Part shown: positions 37,401 to 45,395 of the stretch, in pieces
Position numbering within the stretch: position 1 is the stretch's first letter
Layout: every line of letters starts with the position of its first letter
From: Thiocapsa roseilacustris
GTDB lineage: Bacteria > Pseudomonadota > Gammaproteobacteria > Chromatiales > Chromatiaceae
Direction: 5' to 3'
Length of the DNA stretch: 64,000 bases
Assembly: GCF_041903755.1 (NCBI RefSeq)
Contig: NZ_JBBWVE010000014.1
Location: forward strand, 62,001 to 126,000
Position numbers and translations under genes: made by a program
Notes under the pieces: generated by a model
What the model was told of the DNA's origin: nothing
The model's input: the letters and a program-made list of their open reading frames with translations, nothing else
Databases searched by the model: none

Positions 37401-37859
37401 TCAGGTCTCCCGGTCGGCCACGCGCAACATCTCTTTGAGCCGTTCCAATTCCTCCCGAGCATGAACCTGCTCGGTCACGTCGTACTGGACGCCGAGGTAA
37501 TAGATCAGTTTGCCTTGGCGATCGTACAGCGGTCGAATCGAGAATCGGTTGTAGAAGAGCGTCCCGTCCTTGCGATAGTTGCGCAGTGTGACGGTGGTAC
37601 GCTTATGCTCGCGGATTGCCTCGCGGACCTTCTCCAACCCCTCTTGGTCGCGGTCTTGACCCTGGAGGAGGCGGCAGTTGTGCCCGACGATCTCCTCGCG
37701 GCTGTAACCCGTGATCAGCTCGAACGCCTCGTTGGCGTAAACAATCGGGTTGTCCTCTTGATCTGGATCCGAGAGTGTAATCCCGTTGATCGAGGTATCG
37801 AGGATCTGCGACAACACGAAGGGGATCAGATCCGCATCTTTGTCGGCGACGAAATCCAT
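37401..37859 (-). CDS. Short LOV blue-light receptor protein
   Basis: A 152-residue single PAS domain of the LOV class. The flavin-binding signature GHNCRLLQGQDRDQ has the photoactive cysteine at residue 62. The conserved asparagines (NPIVYANEAF, TLRNYRKDG, FYNRFSI) and the glutamine in YLGVQYDVTEQ that contacts the flavin ring are all present. Short N-cap and C-cap helices (HAREELERLKEML) flank the core and there is no effector domain, as in Pseudomonas short LOV proteins. Partner and output are unknown. It lies upstream-alone between the Uma2 gene (convergent) and the antiporter operon. Confidence 0.88.
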   Translation of the reverse strand: MDFVADKDADLIPFVLSQILDTSINGITLSDPDQEDNPIVYANEAFELITGYSREEIVGHNCRLLQGQDRDQEGLEKVREAIREHKRTTVTLRNYRKDGTLFYNRFSIRPLYDRQGKLIYYLGVQYDVTEQVHAREELERLKEMLRVADRET

Positions 37860-37938
37860 GGCGTGTTCTCTGCGTTGTTTCGTATCCCTCAGAGGTTAGA
37901 GGCTTTCGGCGCGAGCGGCAATGGTTGTTGCGCCGACA

Positions 37939-39660
37939 TCAACCACCCAGCCAAGCCACCGTCGCGCCGAGCAGAACCAACATCGCCAAGCCGAATTCCC
38001 ATCGCATCATCCTGACTTCGGCCTGTCGCGCGAGCACGCTTGGAGACGAGCTCGACGCGACTGCCGCGAGCGCGTCCAGGATGGCGTCGCGCCAACCCGG
38101 CAGTCGGATCCGCACGATGCGGCGCAGTTGGCCGCGCAGGGTGCGAATCCGCTCATGTACCGAGCGCAGCGGGATCGGCGACCAGCTGGTCGAATCGCGC
38201 GTTGGTCGATGCTGCGAGCGCTGCGATACGAGCCAACCGATCGAGACGGCTCCGACGAGAGCCGCGACCGCGACAGCCGAGCTCAAGGTCCAGGGGTGCG
38301 AGTCGGCCTGAATCGGCGACCACAGGCCGGTCGGCGGGTATCCGAGCAGGCTTGTCGCCGCACCGACGATAGCGGGGACGAGGAGGTAAGCGCCGAGGGA
38401 CATCCGGCTGCGCGGATGCCGTGACCGACTCGTGGTACCCGCGTGCAGCGCCATACCCGCGACAAGCCGACCGCCCAGCAGCGCGACCGCGATCGACGGC
38501 CACCAAAGATCGAGGGCGGCAAGGGGCCCCGCATCCATCCAGACCGCGAGAATCGGCAGGGGCGCAAGCACGACCAGCACGAGGGCAAGCCAGGCCATCA
38601 TCATGCGCAGCGCGCGGTGTCGGGTCCGGTCGGCGTCATCCAGCAGCACCAGTGCCGCGAGCGCGAGACCGGATTGCAGCCCAACCATCGGCAAGAGGGC
38701 CGCGATCGCGGCCCCCGACTCGGGTCGTTGCAGTGCGGCCGCGAGCGCCCACAGCCATTGCGCCGTCAACGCCATCAGGACGCTGCCCGCGAGCGCGCGT
38801 TGCCCTGCCCATGAAAAGCCCGCGATCAGGGCCGTTGCCGCCGTCGCGAATGCCCACCAGTGGAGCGCTACCCCAATGACCGTCCAGCCGATCGCGCCCA
38901 AGGGCAGAAGACGCAGCCAGCCGAGCAGACCGGCCGCGGCGACGAAGGCGATCAGCGCGACACGCACCCCGAGTGTCGTCGACCCGAACGCGGGCAACAG
39001 CCACAGATGCACACCGAGCACGCCGGCCTTCACCCCGAATCCAAGCGTCATGAGGACCAGGACGACTGTCGGGTTGTCGAGCGCCGCAACCGCCCCGCGC
39101 AGGTCGGCGAAGGAGGTCCCGCCGGCCGCATGGGCGAGGATCAGGAACAGCTCGAACAGCAGCAGGTCGCTGAGCACAAGTAGGATGACCAGCCGTCGGC
39201 CGGCCGAGCGTGCCGCACGCGTTGCCGCCTGGAGGATCAGCGCGTAAACCGCATAGCCCGCCAGCGTTCCGGCGGCGAACCACATGAGTCCGTCGTCCGC
39301 CAAGGCGAGGGCGAAGCCGGACCCCATCGCGAGCAACGCCGGCAAGGCCGAACGCCGTTCGCCGACATCGCCCGGTCGTCGACCGCCCATCAGCGCGCCG
39401 GCGATCAGCCACAGCAGCGCCGTCGTCGCCAAAAAGACCCGTCCGGTCGCATCGAGTGCCAGCCCGCTCCCCAGCAGTGTCTCGGGTAGGGACAGCGTCA
39501 GGTCGGGGACAAGCAGTGCAACCGCCAGCGCCGGCGCGGCCGACCAGGGTAGAAGTCCAATCACCCATGGCCGTGCCGCGCGAATCGCCCACAGTGACGC
39601 GGCGAGGAAGGGCCAAGCCAGGGCGAACAGCACCGCCGACTGAAGGAGTCCCGCGCTCAC
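37939..39660 (-). CDS. NuoL/MrpA-like proton-conducting antiporter subunit (third copy)
   Basis: A 573-residue polytopic membrane protein of the proton-translocating NADH-dehydrogenase/Mrp antiporter family. About 14 hydrophobic segments are visible; the core (FGVKAGVLGVHLWLLPAFG) keeps the TM7-8 lysine region and the HxWLP motif in weakened form (VHLWLLPA). The C-terminal part (about 500-545) is a basic cytoplasmic stretch before a last helix (FGLAMLVLLGATVAWL). I chose GTG 39660, because its GTGA overlaps the stop of the upstream gene. It is the most divergent of three antiporter-like subunits in this operon. Confidence 0.75.
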   Translation of the reverse strand: MSAGLLQSAVLFALAWPFLAASLWAIRAARPWVIGLLPWSAAPALAVALLVPDLTLSLPETLLGSGLALDATGRVFLATTALLWLIAGALMGGRRPGDVGERRSALPALLAMGSGFALALADDGLMWFAAGTLAGYAVYALILQAATRAARSAGRRLVILLVLSDLLLFELFLILAHAAGGTSFADLRGAVAALDNPTVVLVLMTLGFGVKAGVLGVHLWLLPAFGSTTLGVRVALIAFVAAAGLLGWLRLLPLGAIGWTVIGVALHWWAFATAATALIAGFSWAGQRALAGSVLMALTAQWLWALAAALQRPESGAAIAALLPMVGLQSGLALAALVLLDDADRTRHRALRMMMAWLALVLVVLAPLPILAVWMDAGPLAALDLWWPSIAVALLGGRLVAGMALHAGTTSRSRHPRSRMSLGAYLLVPAIVGAATSLLGYPPTGLWSPIQADSHPWTLSSAVAVAALVGAVSIGWLVSQRSQHRPTRDSTSWSPIPLRSVHERIRTLRGQLRRIVRIRLPGWRDAILDALAAVASSSSPSVLARQAEVRMMRWEFGLAMLVLLGATVAWLGG

Positions 39661-41156
39661 GGTCGCCTGAACTCCTGCTCCGCGATAAAGCGTGCCCACT
39701 CCAGCGGACTGAAGGGCATCGCCGCGAAGAGCCCCGCTAGGACGGCGGCCAGCGCCGTGATCAGGGGCGGCCACAAGAGAGCGCGTGCGGTCTCGCGCCG
39801 CCCGAATTCCCGCTCCTCGGGCCAGGTCGCGGGCGGCTCGCGGAACCAGGCGGCATGGAGTATCGGCAGGAAATAGGCGGCATTGAGCAGGCTGCTTGCT
39901 GCCAGGACCACGAGCACCCAATATTGACCCGCGTCCAAGGCGCCTAGGCCCAGATACCACTTGGTGATGAAGCCGGCCACCGGCGGTGCGCCGATCATAC
40001 CGAAGGCCGCGATCGTGAATGCGACCATGGTCCAAGGCATCCGGCGGCCCACGCCGTTCATCTCGCTGACCTTGTGGATCCCCAGTGTCTCGGCCAGATT
40101 TCCGGCGCAGAAGAACAACGTGATCTTCATCAGCCCCTGATGGACCAGATGCACCAGACCGCCGACGGTGGCGATGGGGCTGGCGATCGCGACACCCAGG
40201 ATGATGTAGGAGACCTGACTGACGGTCGAGAAGGCGAGTCGCCGCTTCAGATCATCCTGGAAGATGGCGCGCAGGGATCCGTAGAGGATGGTCGCCGCGG
40301 CCAGAATGGCCAGCGGCAGCGTGACCCCGAGCAGGGCCGAGAATTCGACCCCGAAGACCTCGTAGACCACCCGCACGATCCCGAAGGCGCCGGCCTTCAC
40401 GACCGCGACCGCATGCAGCAAGGCGCTGACCGGCGCCGGGGCAACCATGGCCATCGGCAGCCAGGCATGCAGCGGGATCAGGGCGGCCTTCACCCCGAGA
40501 CCGGCGATCAGAAAAATGAAGATGAGGATCAGGGCCGGATGATGCGACGGATCCAGCTCGGACACGAACCCGCGCGGGGTGAACTCGAGCGTCCCGGTCA
40601 GGGTATAAAGCCAGACGGTCCCCAGCAGCATCAGGGCACCGCCGCCGATCGTATAGGCCAGATAGACCTGACCGGCCCGGCGCGCGACCTCGGTGCCGCG
40701 ATGTACCACAAGAGGGTAGGTGGCGAGGGTCAGCAACTCGTAGAAGAGCAGGAAGGTCAGCATGTCGGCGGCCATGGCGACCCCGACGGTCGCGGTCACG
40801 CAGAGGCTGAAGAACCCGAAAAAGCGGCTGCGATGTGGCGAGCCCTCCAGGTAGCCGATGGCATAGACGGTCGTGACCAGCCACAGCAGACTCGACAGGA
40901 CCAGGAAGAGCAGCGCCAGCGGTCCCGCGCGCAGGCCCAGATCCAAGCCTGGCAGAAAGGTCAAGCGCACCTCGTAGGTATGCCCGTGGGCGACGCCCCA
41001 GATCATGACGCCCACCAGCGCGAGCTTGGTCAAGGCCCCCGCCAAGTTAAGCGTGGTGCGCAGGCGCACGCGCGACTCGTCCAGACCGAAGATCAGTAGA
41101 CCCGGAACCAGCGAGCTGCAGAGGACCAGGAGCGGAACCCAGGCGTCCAAGGTCAT
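39657..41156 (-). CDS. MrpD/NuoM-like antiporter subunit (second copy)
   Basis: A 499-residue polytopic protein with the proton_antipo_M core. LLFYELLTLATYPLVVH has the TM5 glutamate, GVKAALIPLHAWLPMAMVAAPAPVS-type TM7-8 has lysine and HAWLP, and VSALLHAVAVVKAGAF and DLKRRLAFSTVSQVSYI follow. It is closer to hydrogenase/formate-lyase-type antiporter subunits than the MrpD upstream. The start ATG at 41156 overlaps the end of mrpD (4 bases), and its stop overlaps the next start. It is probably one of three ion-pumping modules of one complex. Confidence 0.85.
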   Translation of the reverse strand: MTLDAWVPLLVLCSSLVPGLLIFGLDESRVRLRTTLNLAGALTKLALVGVMIWGVAHGHTYEVRLTFLPGLDLGLRAGPLALLFLVLSSLLWLVTTVYAIGYLEGSPHRSRFFGFFSLCVTATVGVAMAADMLTFLLFYELLTLATYPLVVHRGTEVARRAGQVYLAYTIGGGALMLLGTVWLYTLTGTLEFTPRGFVSELDPSHHPALILIFIFLIAGLGVKAALIPLHAWLPMAMVAPAPVSALLHAVAVVKAGAFGIVRVVYEVFGVEFSALLGVTLPLAILAAATILYGSLRAIFQDDLKRRLAFSTVSQVSYIILGVAIASPIATVGGLVHLVHQGLMKITLFFCAGNLAETLGIHKVSEMNGVGRRMPWTMVAFTIAAFGMIGAPPVAGFITKWYLGLGALDAGQYWVLVVLAASSLLNAAYFLPILHAAWFREPPATWPEEREFGRRETARALLWPPLITALAAVLAGLFAAMPFSPLEWARFIAEQEFRRP

Positions 41157-42625
41157 GGGGTCACGACCTCCGTCTGGATCCCAAAGGGGTTGCCGATCTC
41201 GAGCAAGGCGAGCGGCTGAGAGACGATCAACCCCATCAGCACCGCCGCCACGGCCAGTGCGAAGGCGACCCACTCCATCGTCGCCGGCACCGGCTGCGCC
41301 TGATGCGGGTTCTCGGACTGGGTGAAGGCATAGCCGACGACCTTAAAGACATAGGTTGCGGCCAGCACGCCGCCGAGGATGATGACGATCGCCCAGCCCC
41401 AGCGACCCTGCGTCAGCGCCGACTCCAGCAACAACCATTTACCGACGAAGCCGCCGCTCGGTGGCAGCCCCATGATGCTGACTCCGGCCAAGGCAAAGGC
41501 GGCCATGCTCAGCGGCAGTCGCTGCACGACGCGATCCAGATCCGCGATCCGGTCGTGCCCGCCGAAGCGCAGCAGATTCCCGGCAACCAGGAACATCGCC
41601 GCCTTCGCCAAGGCATGGGAGAGGGCCAGAAAGAGGACACCGGTCCAGGCCATCATCCCGGTCCCGACGGCCAGCGGAAAGGCCAGAAACAGATAGCCGA
41701 TCTGGGCCACCGTCGAATAGGCGATCAGGAGCTTCAGACGTGTCTGAACCAGGGCCAGAATCGAGCCCCAGAGGATGGCCGCTGCGCCCAGCAGGCCCAA
41801 CAGCGTTGAGACCCCGCCGGCGATCTCCCCGAAGAGCTCGACCCAAAGACGCACCAGCAGATAGAAGGAGCCCTTGACGACGAGCGCCGAGAGCGCGGCG
41901 CTGACCGGCGCCGCTGCGCTCGCATGCGCCGGGGGCAACCAGAAATGCAGCGGGAACAGCGCCGTCTTGAGCATCAAGCCGGCGCTCATCAGGCCCATCG
42001 CGGCCCAGGCGGCCGGCTCCGCGGCAATCCGCTCGGCCAGCAGAGCGATATCGACCGTCCCGTAGGCGTGGTAGAGCAGGGCAACCCCGAGCAGATAGGC
42101 GAGCGATCCGAGCAGACTCACCAACAGATAACGCATGGCCCCGACCAGCGCATCTGCACCGCCGGCAATCGCCGTGAGCGCCACCGCCGAGAGGCCCAGG
42201 ATTTCGAGCGTCACGTAGAGATTGAAGATGTCGGCCGAGAGAAAGAGCGCATTGAGCGCCGTCAACAGAAGCAGCCAGAGCGGCCAGAAGACCTGCCCAC
42301 GGGCGGGGGTGTCTCTGAAATAGGCGGCCGCGTAGAGACTGATCCCGAGACCGACGACGCCGGTCATGAGCAGCATTGCGAGACTCAGCCCGTCCGCGTA
42401 GAGATCAATGCCGAGAGGCGCACCCCAGCCGCCCACCGCAAGGCGTTGCGGGCCGTCGGCGACAAGTTCGGGAATCTGGAGGATCACGGCGCCGAGGAGT
42501 GCGATGACACTGAACAATCCGATCGGTGTTGCCCAGCGTCGCATCACGAACGCGAGCAGTGCGCCGATCAGGGGCAGCAGGATTGGCGCAGTCAGTCCGC
42601 TTTGTCCCAAGACGACCGGATCCAT
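41153..42625 (-). CDS. mrpD: Mrp-type antiporter subunit D
   Basis: A 490-residue polytopic protein. TM5 has NLYVTLEILGLSAVALTA (the catalytic glutamate), and the TM7-8 motif is LKTALFPLHFWLPPAHASA. VKGSFYLLVRLW and RLKLLIAYSTVAQIGYLFLA follow. These are the conserved signatures of MrpD/NuoN-type subunits that carry Na+ or H+. The ATG at 42625 lies 5 bases after the mrpC stop. Confidence 0.88.
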   Translation of the reverse strand: MDPVVLGQSGLTAPILLPLIGALLAFVMRRWATPIGLFSVIALLGAVILQIPELVADGPQRLAVGGWGAPLGIDLYADGLSLAMLLMTGVVGLGISLYAAAYFRDTPARGQVFWPLWLLLLTALNALFLSADIFNLYVTLEILGLSAVALTAIAGGADALVGAMRYLLVSLLGSLAYLLGVALLYHAYGTVDIALLAERIAAEPAAWAAMGLMSAGLMLKTALFPLHFWLPPAHASAAAPVSAALSALVVKGSFYLLVRLWVELFGEIAGGVSTLLGLLGAAAILWGSILALVQTRLKLLIAYSTVAQIGYLFLAFPLAVGTGMMAWTGVLFLALSHALAKAAMFLVAGNLLRFGGHDRIADLDRVVQRLPLSMAAFALAGVSIMGLPPSGGFVGKWLLLESALTQGRWGWAIVIILGGVLAATYVFKVVGYAFTQSENPHQAQPVPATMEWVAFALAVAAVLMGLIVSQPLALLEIGNPFGIQTEVVTP

Positions 42626-42629
42626 GGTT

Positions 42630-42938
42630 TCAGCGCTCGGTCTCGTCGGGCAAGCGGGCCCGCCCGGTTGCGCCCGCGACACGCAGCATGAGACTGAGAG
42701 CCAGGGCCGTGGCGGCAACCGCCACCACGATCCCGGTGATCACCATCGCGTGGGGCACGGGATCCGGGATCCCCGACGCCGTGCGACCTGCCAGGCCGGC
42801 CAGCACCAGGAAGACCCCGCTGCCCATCACATTGAACGCCAGGATCTTACGCAGCAAATGGGCGTGCACGATCAAGGCATAGAGACCGAGTACAAAGAGT
42901 CCGAGCCCCGTCAGTGCATAGAGGACCGCGGGTGTCAT
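42630..42938 (-). CDS. mrpC: Mrp-type antiporter subunit C (NuoK-like)
   Basis: A 102-residue protein with three transmembrane segments: ALTGLGLFVLGLYALI, LAFNVMGSGVFLVLAGLAG, and AMVITGIVVAVAATALAL. This matches MrpC/MbhG, homologous to NuoK. The DPVPHAMVITGIVVA motif is diagnostic. Its ATG overlaps the stop of the MbhE/MrpB gene by 4 bases. The C-terminus is short and charged. Confidence 0.88.
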   Translation of the reverse strand: MTPAVLYALTGLGLFVLGLYALIVHAHLLRKILAFNVMGSGVFLVLAGLAGRTASGIPDPVPHAMVITGIVVAVAATALALSLMLRVAGATGRARLPDETER

Positions 42939-43612
42939 GGATGCTCCTCCGGGCGTCCGCCCAGAAAGAGTGCCGCCAGGGTTGCCCCGATGGAGAGACT
43001 GGCGGTCGCCTCGATCAGCAGGATGAGTGCACCGGCCCATTCGAGCGGATAGTCCAGCCAAACCGCTCCGAGAAAGAGCGAAACCAGGCCCACGAGGATG
43101 AAGATCAGCACGCCGGCGACCAGGATCAGGCGAAGCGGCCACCCCGCCAGAGCGACAGGCAACCGCCAGCCCGTGAGGGTCAGAACCACACCGGCCGCAC
43201 CGAGCACGGCACCCGCTTGGAAGGCCCCGCCGGGCGATGCGCTCCCAGCCCACAAGAGATATCCGGCCACGATGAGCATCAAGGGCGCATAGAGTCGGCT
43301 CAGCCGATCCAGCATGGTGCCGGGCTGCCGATCGGCGAAGGGCGACCCTTCGGCCAAGGACCAGACGCCGGCCAGCGCCAACAGCAAGACGACCAGCTCG
43401 AGCAGGGTGTCGTAGCCGCGGAAGTCGAGCAGCACGGCCGTCACCGGATGTGTCACCCCGGTGTCGGCCATCGCCGCCTCGACCTGTGCGGATAGCCCCG
43501 GCGATTCGGACGGGAGCGAGAGGATGGCGAACGCGAGGCCACCGAAGATCGCGGCCAAGAGCGCGATCAGGAGTAAATGCGCTGCGCGTGCGCCCAACCC
43601 CATTGGTGTCAC
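42935..43612 (-). CDS. mrpB: MbhE-MrpB fusion antiporter subunit
   Basis: A 225-residue protein. The first ~85 residues match the MbhE-type domain (AAHLLLIALLAAIFGGLAFA, then HPVTAVLLDFRGYDTLLELVVLL), which in classical Mrp systems is the C-terminus of MrpA. The rest is MrpB/MnhB-like with four membrane segments (LYAPLMLIVAGYLLWAG, SPGGAFQAGAVLGAAGVVL). The SPGGAFQAG motif is typical of MrpB. The fusion joins the tail domain of MrpA to MrpB. Confidence 0.85.
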   Translation of the reverse strand: MTPMGLGARAAHLLLIALLAAIFGGLAFAILSLPSESPGLSAQVEAAMADTGVTHPVTAVLLDFRGYDTLLELVVLLLALAGVWSLAEGSPFADRQPGTMLDRLSRLYAPLMLIVAGYLLWAGSASPGGAFQAGAVLGAAGVVLTLTGWRLPVALAGWPLRLILVAGVLIFILVGLVSLFLGAVWLDYPLEWAGALILLIEATASLSIGATLAALFLGGRPEEHP

Positions 43613-43639
43613 GTCAAAACGCCGCTTCGGCGCGGGCGG

Positions 43640-43969
43640 TCATGTTTCGGCATCTCGGCGTTCCTGCGGCTGAGGGTTCTCCGTTCGGCTCGACTGTGCG
43701 TGCTCGTCCGCCAGCGCCGACAGCGGCAGCCGTGCGAGCGCTGCGAGCAGCAAGGCGCCGGTCAAGCCGGCACCGATTGCGGCTTCGGCCAGCGCGATGT
43801 CCGGGGCGTCGAGCCGGACCCAGACCAGAGCCAGGGTTAGGCCGAAACCGACGAAGAGGACCACGGCTTCCAGCAGCCCGGGGCTCGCCAAGGCCCGCGC
43901 CGCGAGCCAGAGGAGCAGAAGTGCGAGAAGGCCATCGATCGCCCAAGCGACCTGTCCGATCAAGTCCAT
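43640..43969 (-). CDS. MbhD-like (DUF4040) antiporter subunit
   Basis: A 109-residue protein with three transmembrane segments. LVWVRLDAPDIALAEAAIGAGLTGALLL is the MbhD/DUF4040 signature, shown here in part as APDIALAEAAIGAG. This domain normally follows the NuoL-like part of MrpA; here it is a separate gene. ATG 43969 lies 8 bases after the mrpG stop. The last ~25 residues are hydrophilic. Confidence 0.82.
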   Translation of the reverse strand: MDLIGQVAWAIDGLLALLLLWLAARALASPGLLEAVVLFVGFGLTLALVWVRLDAPDIALAEAAIGAGLTGALLLAALARLPLSALADEHAQSSRTENPQPQERRDAET

Positions 43970-43976
43970 GGCGCGA

Positions 43977-44273
43977 TCAGGTCCATGGCCCGATCCCGCG
44001 GCGCAGCGCCGCACGCGCGACCAGGTGGCAGGCAAAGGCCGAGGCGACCAGAACCAAGAGCCAAATCAGCGCCAGCTTGCCCACCGCAGCAAACGACTCC
44101 GCCTGTACCGCAAGCCCGGCCACGATCAGCCCAAGCCCCAGGTTGTCTGCCTTGGTCAGGGCATGCAGACGGGTGTAGACATCGGGGAAGCGCAGCAGCC
44201 CCACTGTCCCGGCGAGAAAGAAGACTCCGCCGAGGATCAGCAGGCCGGCCGAGACGCCATCAGGGATCGACAT
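43977..44273 (-). CDS. mrpG: Mrp-type antiporter subunit G
   Basis: A 98-residue protein with three membrane segments. It has GGVFFLAGTVGLLRFPDVYTRLHALTKADNL-type content: the GLLRFPDVYTRLHA motif and the TKADNLG block are diagnostic of MrpG/PhaG/MnhG. The ATG 44273 lies inside the end of mrpF (14-base overlap). Confidence 0.9.
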   Translation of the reverse strand: MSIPDGVSAGLLILGGVFFLAGTVGLLRFPDVYTRLHALTKADNLGLGLIVAGLAVQAESFAAVGKLALIWLLVLVASAFACHLVARAALRRGIGPWT

Positions 44274-44541
44274 GGCCGTCCTCCCCCTCGCCGCTCCAAC
44301 TCCGGCGCACGAAGGCGACCATGGTGACGGCGGCCAGCAGGGCGAACACCAGGGCGACATCACGCACCGCCGGGTGACCGGATGCCTCCGCGAGCAGCAG
44401 CAGGACCGCGACGGCGGTGGTGCCGAACAACTGGGCCGCGAGCATGCGGTCCGCCGGGGTGGGGCCGCGCAGGATCCGCCAGAGTCCGGCAGCCAGCGTG
44501 AAGATCAAGACAAGGGCAAGTGCGAGATACAACAGGGTCAT
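44260..44541 (-). CDS. mrpF: Mrp-type antiporter subunit F
   Basis: A 93-residue protein with three hydrophobic segments and the RGPTPADRMLAAQLFGTTAV motif typical of MrpF/PhaF. The start overlaps the mrpE stop by 4 bases (ATGA), so E, F and G are coupled. Confidence 0.9.
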   Translation of the reverse strand: MTLLYLALALVLIFTLAAGLWRILRGPTPADRMLAAQLFGTTAVAVLLLLAEASGHPAVRDVALVFALLAAVTMVAFVRRSWSGEGEDGHVDP

Positions 44542-45059
44542 GACGCCTCGGCGTGGGTGCTCGGCGGCGTGCTCAGCCGAATGCGGAAGAGCGCGGCGAC
44601 CTTGGTCTCGAGGGCTGCCAGATCCCCTTCGTTCGAAGCACGCTGATCCAGGATATGGATGATAAGGTTATTCCGAACGATCTCGGCACTCAAGGTTCCC
44701 GGCAGAAGGCTGATGACGGCCGTCATGACGACACGTGCCCGACCGGGCGGAAGACGCAGCCGATAGGTCAGGATGCCCGGCGCGATGGGAAGGCTCGGCG
44801 CACAGGCGCGCCAAGCGACATCGACCCCGCCGCGCAGAGACCACCAAAGGAAGAAAGGAACGAAGCGGGCAAATCCGACCGCGGACCAAGGCACCGGACG
44901 CGACAGCGACAGACTCAGGGCAGTGGCCAGTACGACGAAGAGACCGCCGAGCGGCCAAGAGCCGGGCTGCCCCTCGGTCAAGATCCACCACAGCAGCGCG
45001 AAGAGCGCGAGACGCAGCGCCAGGGTTCGTACAATCGTCAATGGCCCGTGCAGTCGCAT
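44538..45059 (-). CDS. mrpE: Mrp-type antiporter subunit E
   Basis: A 173-residue protein. Two hydrophobic segments near the N-terminus (LRLALFALLWWILT, LGGLFVVLATALSLSL) are followed by the RFVPFFLWWSLRGGVDVAWRA segment and the TAVISLLPGTLSAEI motif diagnostic of MrpE/MnhE. The C-terminus is a soluble domain (HILDQRASNEGDLAALETKV). Its ATG overlaps the stop of a small exported peptide gene upstream. The longer open frame reaching 46532 is antisense to another gene and is rejected. Confidence 0.9.
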   Translation of the reverse strand: MRLHGPLTIVRTLALRLALFALLWWILTEGQPGSWPLGGLFVVLATALSLSLSRPVPWSAVGFARFVPFFLWWSLRGGVDVAWRACAPSLPIAPGILTYRLRLPPGRARVVMTAVISLLPGTLSAEIVRNNLIIHILDQRASNEGDLAALETKVAALFRIRLSTPPSTHAEAS

Positions 45060-45226
45060 CAGTTGTTCCCGACCGGAGCGGGTGCGTTGAGGGCCTCGTC
45101 CGGCCAGAATCGCGTCCCGAATCCGGCCTCGGCTTTGGGCAGGTTCCAGAGACCCTCGGCGTCGGCGAAAGACGGACATAGTGCCAGCATCACGAGTAGC
45201 TTGGTCGGGGTTCTGAACGTTCGCAT
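45059..45226 (-). CDS. Small exported peptide (55 aa) leading the antiporter operon
   Basis: A short gene with MRTFRTPTKLLVMLALCPSF as a signal peptide (basic start, hydrophobic core, cleavage likely after FADA), leaving a ~32-residue mature peptide rich in Pro, Ala, Gly, Trp and Phe (EGLWNLPKAEAGFGTRF). The stop TGA overlaps the mrpE ATG (TGATG), so it is probably co-translated with the operon. A GGAGG lies about 14 bases before the start. I know no family for it. It may be an accessory peptide or a leader; confidence rests on the signal peptide and coupling. Confidence 0.6.
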   Translation of the reverse strand: MRTFRTPTKLLVMLALCPSFADAEGLWNLPKAEAGFGTRFWPDEALNAPAPVGNN

Positions 45227-45395
45227 GGTCTGAAGGATAACCTCCGGAGCCTATGATGCACACCTTGAGCGGATCGGCCGTCTCGCAATCGCCCGCTATC
45301 CCGCGGTGCTCTTCCGAAGCTGAAGGTTGCCGGGCAGCCGATGTATACTGCTCGGCCGACGCCCCCTCCGTTCGATCCTCCGATTTGAATTCGAT

